Of a stretch of DNA of 64,000 nt, positions 11,594-23,541 are shown one piece after another. The stretch covers positions 14,449,700 through 14,513,699 of the forward strand of contig OW285191.1 of the NCBI GenBank assembly GCA_935421135.1, in the 5' to 3' direction. The translations under genes were made by a program, and so were the position numbers. The notes under the pieces are model-generated. The model was not told the DNA's origin. It searched no databases and saw nothing but the letters and a program-made list of their open reading frames with translations. The DNA comes from Bugulina stolonifera (Eukaryota; Bryozoa; Gymnolaemata; Cheilostomatida; Bugulidae). The first letter of the stretch is position 1, and each line of letters starts with the position of its first letter.

Positions 11594-12885
11594 TATTTAG
11601 TTGGACACTATATTATACTTGAAACACTATACTCTCAGTGGTCAGAAAACTATTCTTCCATCAGACAGGACACAGAAGTCCTTCACGATGCCAAGCTCCA
11701 CACGATGCCAAAATCTTCACACTACTCATCAGGCATTTGGGGAACTTCTACAGACATCAGTTTGTAGCTCTGGTAAGAGATTAATATGTTTACAAAACCG
11801 AGCTAGGGTTCAAGATATCGAGTTAAATTATATATAAATGTAATTACAATGTTGAACCTCCATTTGTGGCAACATGTCAAATTCCAATACGTCTCAAAAT
11901 AACAGCCCAATATTAAATGGCTGATCACATACTCATATGAGAGTTAACAATGACATCTACAAGTAGTACTATTAGATAAATAATATTAAATACTTGGGAA
12001 CAAATAATTTATAATAATGTACAGTATAATATAATGAAACTTACAGTGGAATATCCATTTCTTCTCTACCAAAGAGGAAGTGAAGCTGAGGTGCCTAGCA
12101 CCCTACATGATGCAGTTTAACCAGAGAACTGATTAACCACCACATAGTTTCTAGTTTTAAAGATTTTTGATCTAGCTTCCCACAGTGCTTTATATTGATA
12201 ACTCAGAGGCTTTTCAAACTGCTGGGGACATCTTTCTGATGCTTTTGCAAGCTTGTACAAGCTATAAAATTTTTTGAAGTACAATAATTTTGCAGGCTTC
12301 AGGCAGTGGTGATTTAACCCAATGGAAACTAAAAATACAAATTGTGTGTAATACTTTAAGGTGATAAGGTGTTACCTCCATGTTATGCCCATTTGTCATT
12401 TGACTGAATATAAAGTCATAGCTAATTAATTAAATACCAATGGTTATAAATTAACACTGTCAAGGGTCAATTATGTATCTCTGGCTGCTTTATAGTACAA
12501 CAAAATAAGAATGTCAACTATCTTATATATTCCTATACCTTAGGTATTATAGTACTACATGCAAAAATCAGCAACAAAGCACAGCATTATAGTACTGCAT
12601 AAAAAGTACTTGAAACGTTCTTAGCATAGATTGCATTGAGCGTGTCTAGTTATACATTCACACGAAGCTCAGAGATATCACTAGGAGCATGCATTGGCAA
12701 TACCGTGTATTTACAGCAAGTTAATAATGAAATACACTGAGCCAACGTCCTCAAGCTGCTCGAAACAGATAGCAGTATCTTCCAGGTAGAGTGCTCAAGA
12801 AATTGGTATTGGGTGGAGTGCTCAAAAAGTTTATATTGCAGTGTACTTGATATTGTTCAAGTAAGTGGTACCGGTAGGTATTACC
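11594..12885. other. Intergenic gap
   Basis: AT-rich sequence. One open frame at 11601-11837 has no recognisable features and is probably chance. Nothing else is seen. Confidence 0.4.
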
Positions 12886-12889
12886 TTTG

Positions 12890-12985
12890 GTTGCTCCTTT
12901 TAGAAGTTGCCCTACCTTTGTTTATTCTCTCTCAAGAAGTTGCCCTACCTTTGTTTACTCTCTCTCTCTCTCTCTAGGAGTTGCC
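12890..12985. repeat. 39-bp imperfect tandem repeat with CT microsatellite
   Basis: Three copies of a unit with AGAAGTTGCCCTACCTTTGT are joined by CT-rich tracts, the last being about ten CT repeats (12958-12977). It lies some 150-300 bp upstream of the inferred first exon of the type II membrane gene, so it may be part of the promoter region. Confidence 0.6.
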
Positions 12986-13099
12986 CTACCAGTGCCATGT
13001 CATCAGCCAATCAGGGCACAGCACAATCATGCCCGTAATTATGACTGTCACGACTACTGATCGACTAGCATAGATTACTTGTCAGAACAGAATACAGTA

Positions 13100-14123
13100 A
13101 CAGTATATCTGTGGTATCACTACTAAGAGGCAGCAGAAGGAGCAATACTTAACATACTAGAAACACAAGGAATATATACTGTGTCCACATACAAAATACT
13201 ATACTGTCTGACAACAGCTTAACTAAGGTGAGTTTAGGTAGATAAAATTCAATCTGTAATATAACACACAATCATGACTTTTGTTTATGTGTAAGCTAAA
13301 TTGGTGTTTGATGTCACACCGTACCACAGACAGTATAGTCTTATAGTTCTGCGGTGTACAGATAACGTCAGTGTAAACTTCAGAGAACATATCTCCCATT
13401 AGCTACTTTTGGCTGATGGGGAACATACAATGTACTAGTAGACCTAAGCTATTATTATAATAGCTCTATCTACCTCCACTTCATTATTCACTGGTGATCA
13501 ACAAATTAGTACAATAGTAAGTTGTATGTTGTATTGTCTACTCTTGTTATAGCAATTGAGTTTGGGAATTATTGAAACAACATTATCTATACATATTTAG
13601 TACTCAGTCATTGTAGTATTTTAAATCTGGCTAGTGGCCAATAACAATCACCACCCCACACTGGACCAATGTACATGTACATGTAAAATACATTCATTTG
13701 TTCATGTAAATCTAATCCACATGAAATATTGAACCCTTATCAGGCTGTGGGCCTATAAATTTGTTTACCTGTCCATCTAGGTTTTTGACATCATACATGT
13801 AATATGGTTAAACCTGAAAGAGAACGGAAGGAATAAATTTAACAGAAGAGCTACTTGAGTTACCAGGGTTACATAGCCTGGGTTTCAATATAATCTGTTA
13901 GGGCTGTTACTGGGCTTATCTGTAGCTTATTATATCAGGTGATACCCGTTTGTGGAGTTTCTAGTAAATAAATATTTGGTTTTCCTTCACAGGTAATTAA
14001 GATTAATTTTCTATTCATTCAAACGTTTTGAACAAATCAAGTTGTACTTTTGATCGTTTTGAGGTTTTATATAGCTTGTTGTCACTATTGTTATTCCTGT
14101 TTCAGCTTGGCTTTCAACCGATC
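13100..14123 (+). promoter_or_regulatory. 5' non-coding exon and leader of the type II membrane gene
   Basis: A strong donor (AACTAAG|GTGAGT, cut after 13227) and a strong acceptor with a T-rich tract (TTCCTGTTTCAG, ending at 14105) flank an 878-nt intron. The second part of the leader, 14106-14123, runs into the ATG at 14124. The exact transcription start is not visible; the 13100 boundary is a guess. Confidence 0.4.
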
Positions 14124-17100
14124 ATGGATAACGAATACTTAGAGCCTCATTCTGGTTCCAATGGATTACTGAGTCAACACACCCAAGGTATGGGACTATA
14201 GGCTAAGCTTTCATCACTTATTTTGAATGTGTCATGTTTACAGCATTTCATGTATATAGAGTTGTAATTGTAATTGTATGTACATGTAAGAAAAGTGTTG
14301 TATATTTTGTCATAACCTATGTAAATTCAAAAGAAAGGATTTGAGTGTAGCCTATATGAAAATGCTGTAGTAAGGAAATAATAGATGGTCGCTGATGGAT
14401 GTATGATTTCTAAGAACTCTCTTCTAAACTCTAACATATACATGTGAATACTAGGAACTAAACAACTCGAGTTAGCCTACCACAGGCTACATTGATTATA
14501 CTACCATAATTCTAAGCTTACTTCCACTTAATACTCATGGCTTTGGACAGGATGTTTGCCTACGGAATCATTACTGAATCTGCCACTAAATTGCCCCAAA
14601 CCAGTTATATGATTGAAAACTGAAAATTCTGCACTAATTCTGAAACAATTTATCATTGTTTTGTTACAGAAGTATTTCATAATGTCATATGTATTTTGTT
14701 TTCTATTTTCTTACTTTTGTTAAAAAATGAAGTTTAATGGCAGTTTAATGGTAGTTTATCGCTAGAATAATTCACAGAAGAAATGTAGCATATGCTACTA
14801 TATACTACAATTTATTACTAACTAACATGCCGATGCATCCTGTACTTTCACTATGTAGGCCATAAAAACTTATTAATTCAATTAGATATATAACAGCTAA
14901 TGTACTCCCAGCTATGCTGAAGGAGGTCAAAGTAGCTCTCACTCATTCCCTGTAGTTTACATCATTGTGGTTCACCATTCTACCACATGTGACTGGGATG
15001 CAAAAATAATTACCATATATTATAAAATTTCAGCTATAATGATAATAGTGTCATACATGTAGATGTAGTACAGGGTTGTAATATTGAAGCAATAGTCTAC
15101 ATATATGTATATACACTACATGTACATGAAGCCTACATGTATGTACATGTAGGCCTATAATACATGACTACATGCATGTAGGTACATGTGCATGGTTTCA
15201 TGACTGACTAAAGCTGAACTGGTCATAAGCAGATAAATCTGAAGTAATTTAGTATAATATTGTAAATACTACATCATACATATCTATAATACCAATCTGG
15301 TGGAATGGTTTACTGGTGATGTCTATGGTCAGAGTTCAGCAAATCCGCACTTCTCTATAGGCTTATGTAACATATATTTGTACCTGAATGGCATTTCAGC
15401 AAAGTCAGCAAAATCAGTTTGAAAACATTATTGTAGACTATAAATGTACACTCTTTACACTATCACAGTTCAGTGCAGTTCAGATCTTCCCTTTTTGCTT
15501 CCCTTTTCGCTGGGAAACCCCAGGAATATCCCATCAACATAGACATGTATCCACAGATATATTATTGTTTGAACCTGCTTTATGGTAGCTGTACTTATTC
15601 CCAGTGATAAACTATGTATGACAAGGTCAAATCTTGCCTTCTGGCACAAATATTCTTGGCTGCAGATATCAGTGAGCGATCTACAGATATCATCTATGTG
15701 CATGATCTCAACTGGCCTTGCTGGCTACCATAAACATTAAACATCGTCATGCTATACAATATTCTGTAGAATGCATTGCCTGGATGCTGTTTGCTTTGGC
15801 TATGCATTATACAAGACCAACTAATGAGGCCAGAGTATCTTGTATGATTGATAGTAGGGCTGTCAGTGGTTTCCATAGACTTGTCTTATCTTCTAGCTCT
15901 CCAGTGGCTACCATAATATATCTAACTTGGTTCTCCTCCATTAATCATAATAACAACAAATATGATAACTGGCTAGTTAGACTAGAGAGGTGAAGTCATG
16001 TCCTTGAAATAGCCAGCATTCCAAGTTAAACAGCAGCTCCCCTTCCCTCACCCTCACCCCCCCTTCCATGGTACTTGTGGAGCCAGGTATCTTGGCTGTG
16101 GTTTAGATAGACATTCAATACAGACAGTACACATTATCTAAAATAATTTTGTTTGTGAAATCATTTTCTTTTGGTATAATAATGTGTGAGTTATATGATA
16201 TAAAATTATTCAAGCAGTCAGTCAGCCTTACAAACAATTGCATTGTGACTCTATAAACTAGTAAACTTAGGGCTAAGCTGTACATACTGCAAGTAGATCT
16301 ACTACACTAAATTGTATTAGCAGTGTGGATTAATGGGTGTAATATTAGAAGCAGTGTTATTCAAGCAGTGACAAGTTGTGGTTATGATCACTATTGAATT
16401 TATAGCAAGCTAAGTCAATGGCCATACATGTACATGAGGCTTTAGTAGTAACTACATAGTACAGTCAATCTAACTCCTTGGTGCAATGTACATTGTACAT
16501 GTACATTGTACATGTACATTGTACATGTACATTGTACATGTACATTGTACATGTACATTGTACATGTACATTGTACATGTACATTGTACATGTACATTGT
16601 ACATGTACATTGTACATGTACATTGTACATGTACATTGTACATGTATATATGATAGTATACAGTATGCAGTGTACAAGTAACACCAGTCTTTAGTAGCTA
16701 CAGTGTACTACATGTATTTTGTATATACACACACCAGCCCTTGTAGTGTAGAATTGTAGAATCAGTAGAGTGGCTATGTCAACACTGTTAGTGATTCACT
16801 ATGCATATGTACTCACTTGAAAAACCTATGATAAGCTAATTCATTCATATTATTAGGCCTACACACTGTATTAACAGGGTGCTTGTGTACCTTCAACTAT
16901 GTATTTGAATATAATATATACAGCATGGATCCTCATTTAAAACCAGGATTTCGATTTTTCTCTTTGTTTCAGGGTTATGAGAGAAAGGATGATTTGTCCA
17001 TTTACTTGTTCTAAACTTCTCTGCATGGCACACAGTTTCGCTTAATTAAAGCCATGTTAATTCTTTGACTTTTCACAATATAGGCCAATCTCAGTTCTTA

Positions 17101-20100
17101 CTGTACACATTAGATTTTATTGACATCTAAAAACTTCTAATCAGGCAGAAAACAGGCAAATACCACGCTATCAATTTTTTTGGGGTTCAAAGCCTCAGAA
17201 CTTCTACTTCCTGCTGCCTAGCTCCCAATCAGCTGTTTGGACTTCTTGCTAATATAATATCTTACAACATGCATAAACACTTGTAGATATGCATAGCCCA
17301 GGATCTGAGCACCAGGTAAACCCAGGATCTGAGCACCAGGTAAACCCAGGATTCATCCAATCACCAGCACGTAAACCTACACGGCCTTCAGAATTAGAGA
17401 CATCCTTCTCTGATAGGCTGGGTGATGCCTCGGCCCCTAAACCAGGGCTGGTGCCACAAATAAATAGGAGCAGAAGTAGATCAGCTTCCACTGTAGCTGG
17501 CAGGTAAACCTATTATAGCATTTATTAGTCATACATATAATAGAATGTTTTGGCATAATATCAGGATGTAGAATTATTTGTAAATATGCCAAAACTTTGA
17601 ACCATTTAGATTATATCTGTTACAGAGTTATTTGAACAGATGGTTTACCACAGATAGTGCTTGGTGTTTGCATATCCGATATGCTGAGGTTATCAAATAG
17701 TAAACATTATTTTGTTAAAATCTGATATATGTATGTAACACCAAACAATCATTAGGGCATAAGCACCGTGCCCCTATGTCGTTGTATCATGTACATGTAG
17801 ATAGGCTATCAGAAGCTTCCCGTTGCTTAATATACATGTACATAAATGCAAATAGTGAGAAAAGCTTGCTTACTGGTTTGGACTGAAATTTCAGCCTTGT
17901 TAGCTACCAGCATCACCTGGAAACTGATCATAATGCTGTGTTAATATATTTACTATTTATTCATAAATGTGTGTATAGTTTCCATGGTGTCTTGTGAATG
18001 TACGTGTACTGTGTACCTCTTTTATTCCAAATATAGAGTTTGTCTTTCCCTGCATTAAATATTCTATTTAGGCCTACATTCCACATAGGTTTCTGGTTTT
18101 GCCTAGGCCTAGGCCTGCATTGTTCTTGAAGGTCTCCAAATTTCAATACAAATTTCATTACGACTAACAAATTCTCTAAAACTTCAGCACCTTTTGCTGG
18201 AAGTGCATGCATGTAGCTGGGAGTATCTTATAAATGTATAAAAAAACTGAATCCCCAATTACTTCTGTGAATAGAAATTGAAACTAGAGGACTGCAACCC
18301 AAATAACATTCCAATAAAAATGTTACTATACGTAATCCATAAGCCTCCTACAAGAAATTGGTACATTGCAAGTGTAGGCCTATTCTCATTGACTAATGAG
18401 GTATGTAAACCTACAAAATAATTCCAAATAGCATAATTTATATTATTTTCCAGCCCTATGACCCCAGCAGAGAACCTCGTATCCTACAACAATGGAACTG
18501 TCCAGCTACCGTGGCACTACTACCAATATCTACAGCAGCAGGCAGCAAGCCACAACAACTCACAGAACCCAGATCTCTTGCAGGAGTCAGCAACTCTGCC
18601 GCTGCCACAGCACCTAGGCCTACACACTCAAGTATGTTTCACACTCTTTAAATAATAAATTGTAACCCCATTGTACTTTCTATTAACCTCTTGTACTTTG
18701 TCTTGACACTTATTGTATGTAGTTCAACATTGTTGTAAACCAAGCATTCCAGAACTACTTGTCATATATTTTTCTTGAAAATTAGTACTATTTCACGCAA
18801 AAATAGGATGCATTTGTCCTCTGATTGAACATTAACTGTATGATGGTAATAACACAGTGCTATGTTGCAATATTGTGTAACATTGACATATTTACTGGAA
18901 TTGCCATTAATGTTTATGGGAATCTTTTCAATTGATTCAACAATCTGAACTGAACTGCTGCCTGATCAGTTATGTTACAGTTGAGTACCCTGGGCAGTGC
19001 TGCCATAGCAATGATGGAGAATGTGCCAAGATTTCGGATAATTTCATAAAAAGTTTCTATGTACAATGTAATATCCCCAAATCCTGGTACGCTGTATTAG
19101 AAACTACATGTATATCAGATGATTCTACGTATGCCTTGGTGGGCTATGAGGTTTTCATTACTAAATACAAATTCTGGCTAGTGAAATGACGCAATCCTTT
19201 TGCGTGTACTGTTGATGTAAACAAAAAATTATGATAATTTGGTAAACATTTTGTCAATATGAAGAAATTACTCTGTTTTGTTTATAATGATGTCACTTCC
19301 TGTTATGGTGATGACATAAAGTTGTGATTACATGAACTGTAGATAACAACTTCAATTTTGTATTAATAAATGTTAATACTATCAGTCTAGTGTTTTGCTT
19401 TTCAGCAATGTCTCGAAAATCTCGCTTGCCTATCACATAGTTGGTGCTATCAAAAAATATTTAATTTAAATTTAAATTGAAATATATTGTTAGTTCACTG
19501 CTACTATAATTTATTAGCAGAATGTAAATAGCGGATCTCGTAGGAATGCAGCCCTATCTCCTTCTAATCCAGAACCCGCTGAGACACAAGATACTTGGCG
19601 AGTTCCCAATTCAGCACAGATTTACGAGGAGATCCCTGGGTATAAAATGTACAGTGACTTACCCAAGGTTCCCTCATCTAGCAGACCAACAAATTCACAT
19701 TCAGATAGGAGTTCAGACTCACTCCTTCGGCAACCTCCTCTCGGCAGGTTGGTATATCATGTTAGCTAATAGACATGATGTCATCAAATTTGGGTTTACC
19801 TATATAAACATAACATTGCTTTTAAAAAAAATATGCTTATTGTTTTTTGGTGTTATTAGAGTTGTAGTTGTAACTGTTGGAAACTTTAGTTGTACATAGA
19901 ATTGGAAATCAACTGAAAATTTGATTCAAAGGTGTTTTCAGCTATAATATTTAAACAGGATGTAAAAGCCACTTTATTTTAAAGTGAGTTCATGTGTTTT
20001 GCAGTAGAAAGGAGAACCCCCTATATGGCGAGAACAACAATACTGATATCACAGACTCATGTCCATTGAACACAGAGGTTGGGTATGATAATAAACCACA

Positions 20101-22850
20101 CAGAGAGCTGGCCAGACTCAAAAGGTGTCTCTGCGTCGCATTCCTTCTCCTCGTCGTCATGTCCTCCACAGCTCTTGTTATTATTATACTTAGTATATCT
20201 GGAAAAATAAACTTCCAGAATGGTGAGTACAGTGTGTTTATAGTAAAACAAGGACTTCGTGCTTGGTTTGCGACGCAAGTCTCCCTGCATTAGTTGCTCG
20301 CTTCGCTCGCGTGTAATGATGGCTTGTGTTCATGTACTGTTGTCATGCATGTACAGGACCTCTGGTGGCACAGGCATGTTACAATGACCCCATGTGGAGT
20401 TGTGCTCCCCTGCATTATGAAGACAACTCCAAAACTAATGTGTCTGGTGGGGTGGGTCGGGTACCCACCCCGCCCTGGGTAAGGGTTGAGGGCCTAAGGC
20501 TGCGGACCCGCTCCAGCAGCGATGTCGATGGACCCGGTCCCAAGGTCCTAGCACCACCTGGAGCCGAGATCCTGACTGGCAGCATTGCAACATATATTAA
20601 TCGTCCCAATTTTCGACCCCATATCTGATTGGAGGATGGCAGACCGTTAACCGCAGACTGTAGACCGTAGACACTGTTTCGTCTTTTGTTATATGATTAT
20701 TCATTGCTCTAACTTATCAGCTTTATGATACTTATTTGTGGCAACAACCATCTACCTGTGAGCTCTGATCTCCAAAGAGTAGTGTCACAAAATGTTACAA
20801 TATTACAACATAAACAGTCATATTTGTATCTTGTATACGGAGTTATCCACTCATGTAGACTAGTGGCTAAAGTACAGACAACTCTGAATTTCGTGGTATA
20901 ATGTTGCAGCTTCTAACAATAATGCTCTTTTTCTTTTGCTTTGCAGAAAATACAATACATACTTCAGTAGCACCAGTTGCTCAAAAAGATTATAACTCAA
21001 CGGGGCTGAATTTATCAGATCTGCAGAGTATAAAAACTGACTATAGTAAACTGCAGAATACCACAGCATTGTTGAATACCAAACTAAAGGTGTTGGAGCA
21101 GAGAGTAAGTAGTATATCATGTATATGTACGTTTAGGTGAGTGCATATTAATTGCTGTATGCTATTCATGCTGGGAATTCCCATTAGTTAGGAAAATTCA
21201 ACTTGTTCTATAAATCATACATGTCAAGGTCTTTATTGAAGCTAATAGCATTTAGTTAGCAAATATAAGTACATTGTAGACCACATGAATGGACATAAAC
21301 AACACATTTATACATCAAAACGTACATACATGAATATTATATCCTATGCTTGTAATGGGATACCTGATAATTCAATAAGGACCCTTCATACTATATATAT
21401 TTACTCATATTCAATATACTCAGGTAAAAGATGAATGTAAATGCTTGAACAACATGACATATCTTCTTGAGAGTTTCCACCCACTATAAGTATTATATGT
21501 TTAGTTTTGATTACCAACTCTATTTCAGATAGCGAATCACAGCACGGTGCATGAATCACTTCAGAGTGAGATAGAGGCTCTATTTAGTAGGTTAGCGAAT
21601 GGTACGATAGATCCGACACAGTGCGAGCACAAGAGTTCTCAGGCACAGGGAAGAAGTGAAACATTGTCTAGCTCCCTGATACCTGCCACATCCTCGAAGG
21701 TAGGAGAATGGACTTCATATACATATATTCATACTAGTTAGTGAAAGAGGTCAAATACCACACACTGCCCATAAATAATATTATATTACTTATATATACA
21801 TGTATGTATGTAATGTATGTTGTATAGTAATCTCTAATTTCTGGTAACCTTTGTAACTGCTACTGACTGGATAAACTAGATCAAAGAGTAGCCTGTGGCC
21901 CTTTTGATCTCTAGTTGTTAGGATAAAACTACCAGTAAACTTTTACGATAATACACGTATAATTCATAACCTTGTACAAGTAGTGTCGACTTTATAGTAA
22001 TACACACCTAAAAAACTATTTAGTTTTCTTGGAAGCTCTACAAAGCTCTACAACCAGTGAAGTAGGTAACACTGGCTAGTTTAGAATAAAACCGTCTTAT
22101 ATAGAGCTTAGGCTCAGCATACAGAGACCACAATTTTATTGAGAGAGGACAATTCTCACTCACATAGATGTAATATTTTGTTACAGAGTATTATAGTGCT
22201 TGCTGCAACATGCAGTACAGAATATTATCAAAGTGACTATTTGGTCTACGACACTGTAGGACAGCAATACCAGTGAGTACAGTCATGTATACGTAGTATT
22301 ATTGAGTTTAATAATGCTACTTTCTCGTTATTGTTACTGTTTTGTAACACTTTTGGTGAGTTTTTTTGCAACCCTATTATTGTGTCACATGCAACAGCTA
22401 TTATTGCAACTCAAAAGGAAACTCTGCAAATTATGTACATGTTTGTAATTTGTACAACTACCTTTTTTAGATTATTGAAACTGGTTTAACTCAGGATAGG
22501 TTGTTATAATCTCCACTTGTCACACATTTGCTAGATTTTTTAACTTGCTAGTAAAATACATGTCGATTGAACATTTCAACTTAAACTAGCTCTCTTTTAT
22601 AGTTATGTATTAAAATAGTAATAATTATAGACTTTAATCAACAGCCAAAATTAAGCCTTGTTTACTCAGTGACTCAAGTGATGATGGGTGCAGTGTGTTC
22701 ACAAGGATGCTCATATTTACTAGCTCTCACCCGCAAGTGATAGTCAGTCTATATTATATTTATAGATGTAGATGCTCAGGGAGGATTGAACAGCTAGAAG
22801 ACAGCGTATGTAGAATCAACTACTGGAGTTGTCCAATCACTCAGTCATAA
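14124..22850 (+). CDS. Type II membrane protein with tyrosine signalling motifs and coiled-coil ectodomain (467 aa)
   Basis: Nine coding exons with consistent phases: 14124-14187, 17287-17503, 18454-18631, 19521-19747, 20005-20222, 20947-21104, 21529-21699, 22187-22272 and 22766-22850. Residues 1 to ~272 are hydrophilic and rich in Pro, Ser, Gln and Asn. They carry YEEI (residues 188-191, the optimal Src-family SH2 ligand form), YKMY just after it, NPLY (PTB type) and GYDNKP. Basic residues (RELARLKR) precede a single hydrophobic segment of ~25 residues (about 273-297, CLCVAFLLLVVM...). By the positive-inside rule the N-terminus is cytoplasmic. The ectodomain (~170 aa) has a Leu-rich likely coiled coil (LKVLEQR), sequons, and a six-cysteine end (CRCSGRIEQLEDSVC, YWSCPITQS). 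I do not recognise a named family. A receptor or scaffold linked to tyrosine kinases is an inference. Gene models were read by eye. Confidence 0.65.
16484..16647. repeat. 13-bp near-palindromic satellite array, 12 copies
   Basis: The unit TGTACATTGTACA is repeated about twelve times with almost no variation (ATTG at 16492, 16505, 16518 and so on every 13 bp). It is nearly self-complementary and contains TGTACATGTACA at each junction. Because the unit has no stop in any frame, all six frames are open across it. These are not genes. It lies in intron 1 of the type II membrane gene. Confidence 0.95.
20357..20628 (+). CDS. Possible alternative terminal exon of the type II membrane gene
   Basis: This segment follows an acceptor (TGCATGTACAG) in the phase-1 frame left by the membrane-segment exon (ending at 20222). 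It stays open for 90 codons to a TGA at 20626-20628. It begins GPLVAQACYNDPMWSC. The middle part (20440-20580) is strikingly GC-rich against the surroundings. Used as a last exon it would give a second, shorter ectodomain lacking the coiled coil. A donor at 20479 would leave phase 0 and break the frame of the next exon, so an internal role is unlikely. A fragment of an inserted element is an alternative. Confidence 0.3.
21424..21489 (+). CDS. Possible alternative terminal exon with early stop
   Basis: After an acceptor (ACTCAG), the phase-0 frame left by the exon ending at 21104 reads VKDECKCLNNMTYLLESFHPL, then TAA at 21487-21489. The CKC and heptad-like leucines resemble the rest of the ectodomain. 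Inclusion would truncate the protein after the coiled coil; skipping gives the nine-exon form. It could equally be intron. Confidence 0.3.
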   Translation, partial: VKDECKCLNNMTYLLESFHPL

Positions 22851-23541
22851 ATGCTAATCAGTTCAATATTGTTTTTGCTTCTGGAGAATGCATAGAAATT
22901 GATAGCCAATTGCAAGAACAGCACCGACAATCAGAGAATTATTTTAACTATAATTAGATTGTATATAATATTTTTATATAATGTTATTTATGAATGAATA
23001 CTTTACTACACATAAATATATTATACTGACTTTATATAATGTTGAAATGCCTGGAGGCAAATTTATTTATAGATTTCTGAAAAATTTTACATTTTAGTAC
23101 ATTTTACTGTCATAAGAGTATTACAAAAGTCATTTACTTTTATACACCATTCAACTTATTATCACAATTGCACAACATCAATCATGTATTGTAATGTGTC
23201 CAAAGACTAGAGTCACTGTGGTAGTCCTATAGGAAAGTTTCCATGAATTCCTCCATGGAGCATTCCTGCACAGTAGGATTGGTGGGCAATCACAAATTTG
23301 CTGTTATAATAGGAGTTCTCCTCTCTGAGAAGGCAACTCCTCATGTTATAACAAAACTTTGGTTATGTAACATTGTACATACTGTTATTATATTAGAATG
23401 AGAACATGCACAGTAATAAGCTAAAATACTACACCTTCATAAATAAACTCAGAATATGAGATAAGTGTCATCAAAATGCTGCAACTCTTTCCATTCTACT
23501 CATCTAATGTAGTTCTTTAGTCACAGATCCATGTTCCAGTT
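22851..23541. other. Tail-to-tail intergenic gap
   Basis: 3' flanks of the type II membrane gene (+) and UBR7 (-). A minus-strand AATAAA (TTTATT at 23062-23067) could serve UBR7. No further gene is seen. Confidence 0.5.

Noticed and set aside
16442..16694. Overlapping 60-80-codon open frames on both strands
   Set aside because: They are translations of the 13-bp repeat, which has no stop in any frame.
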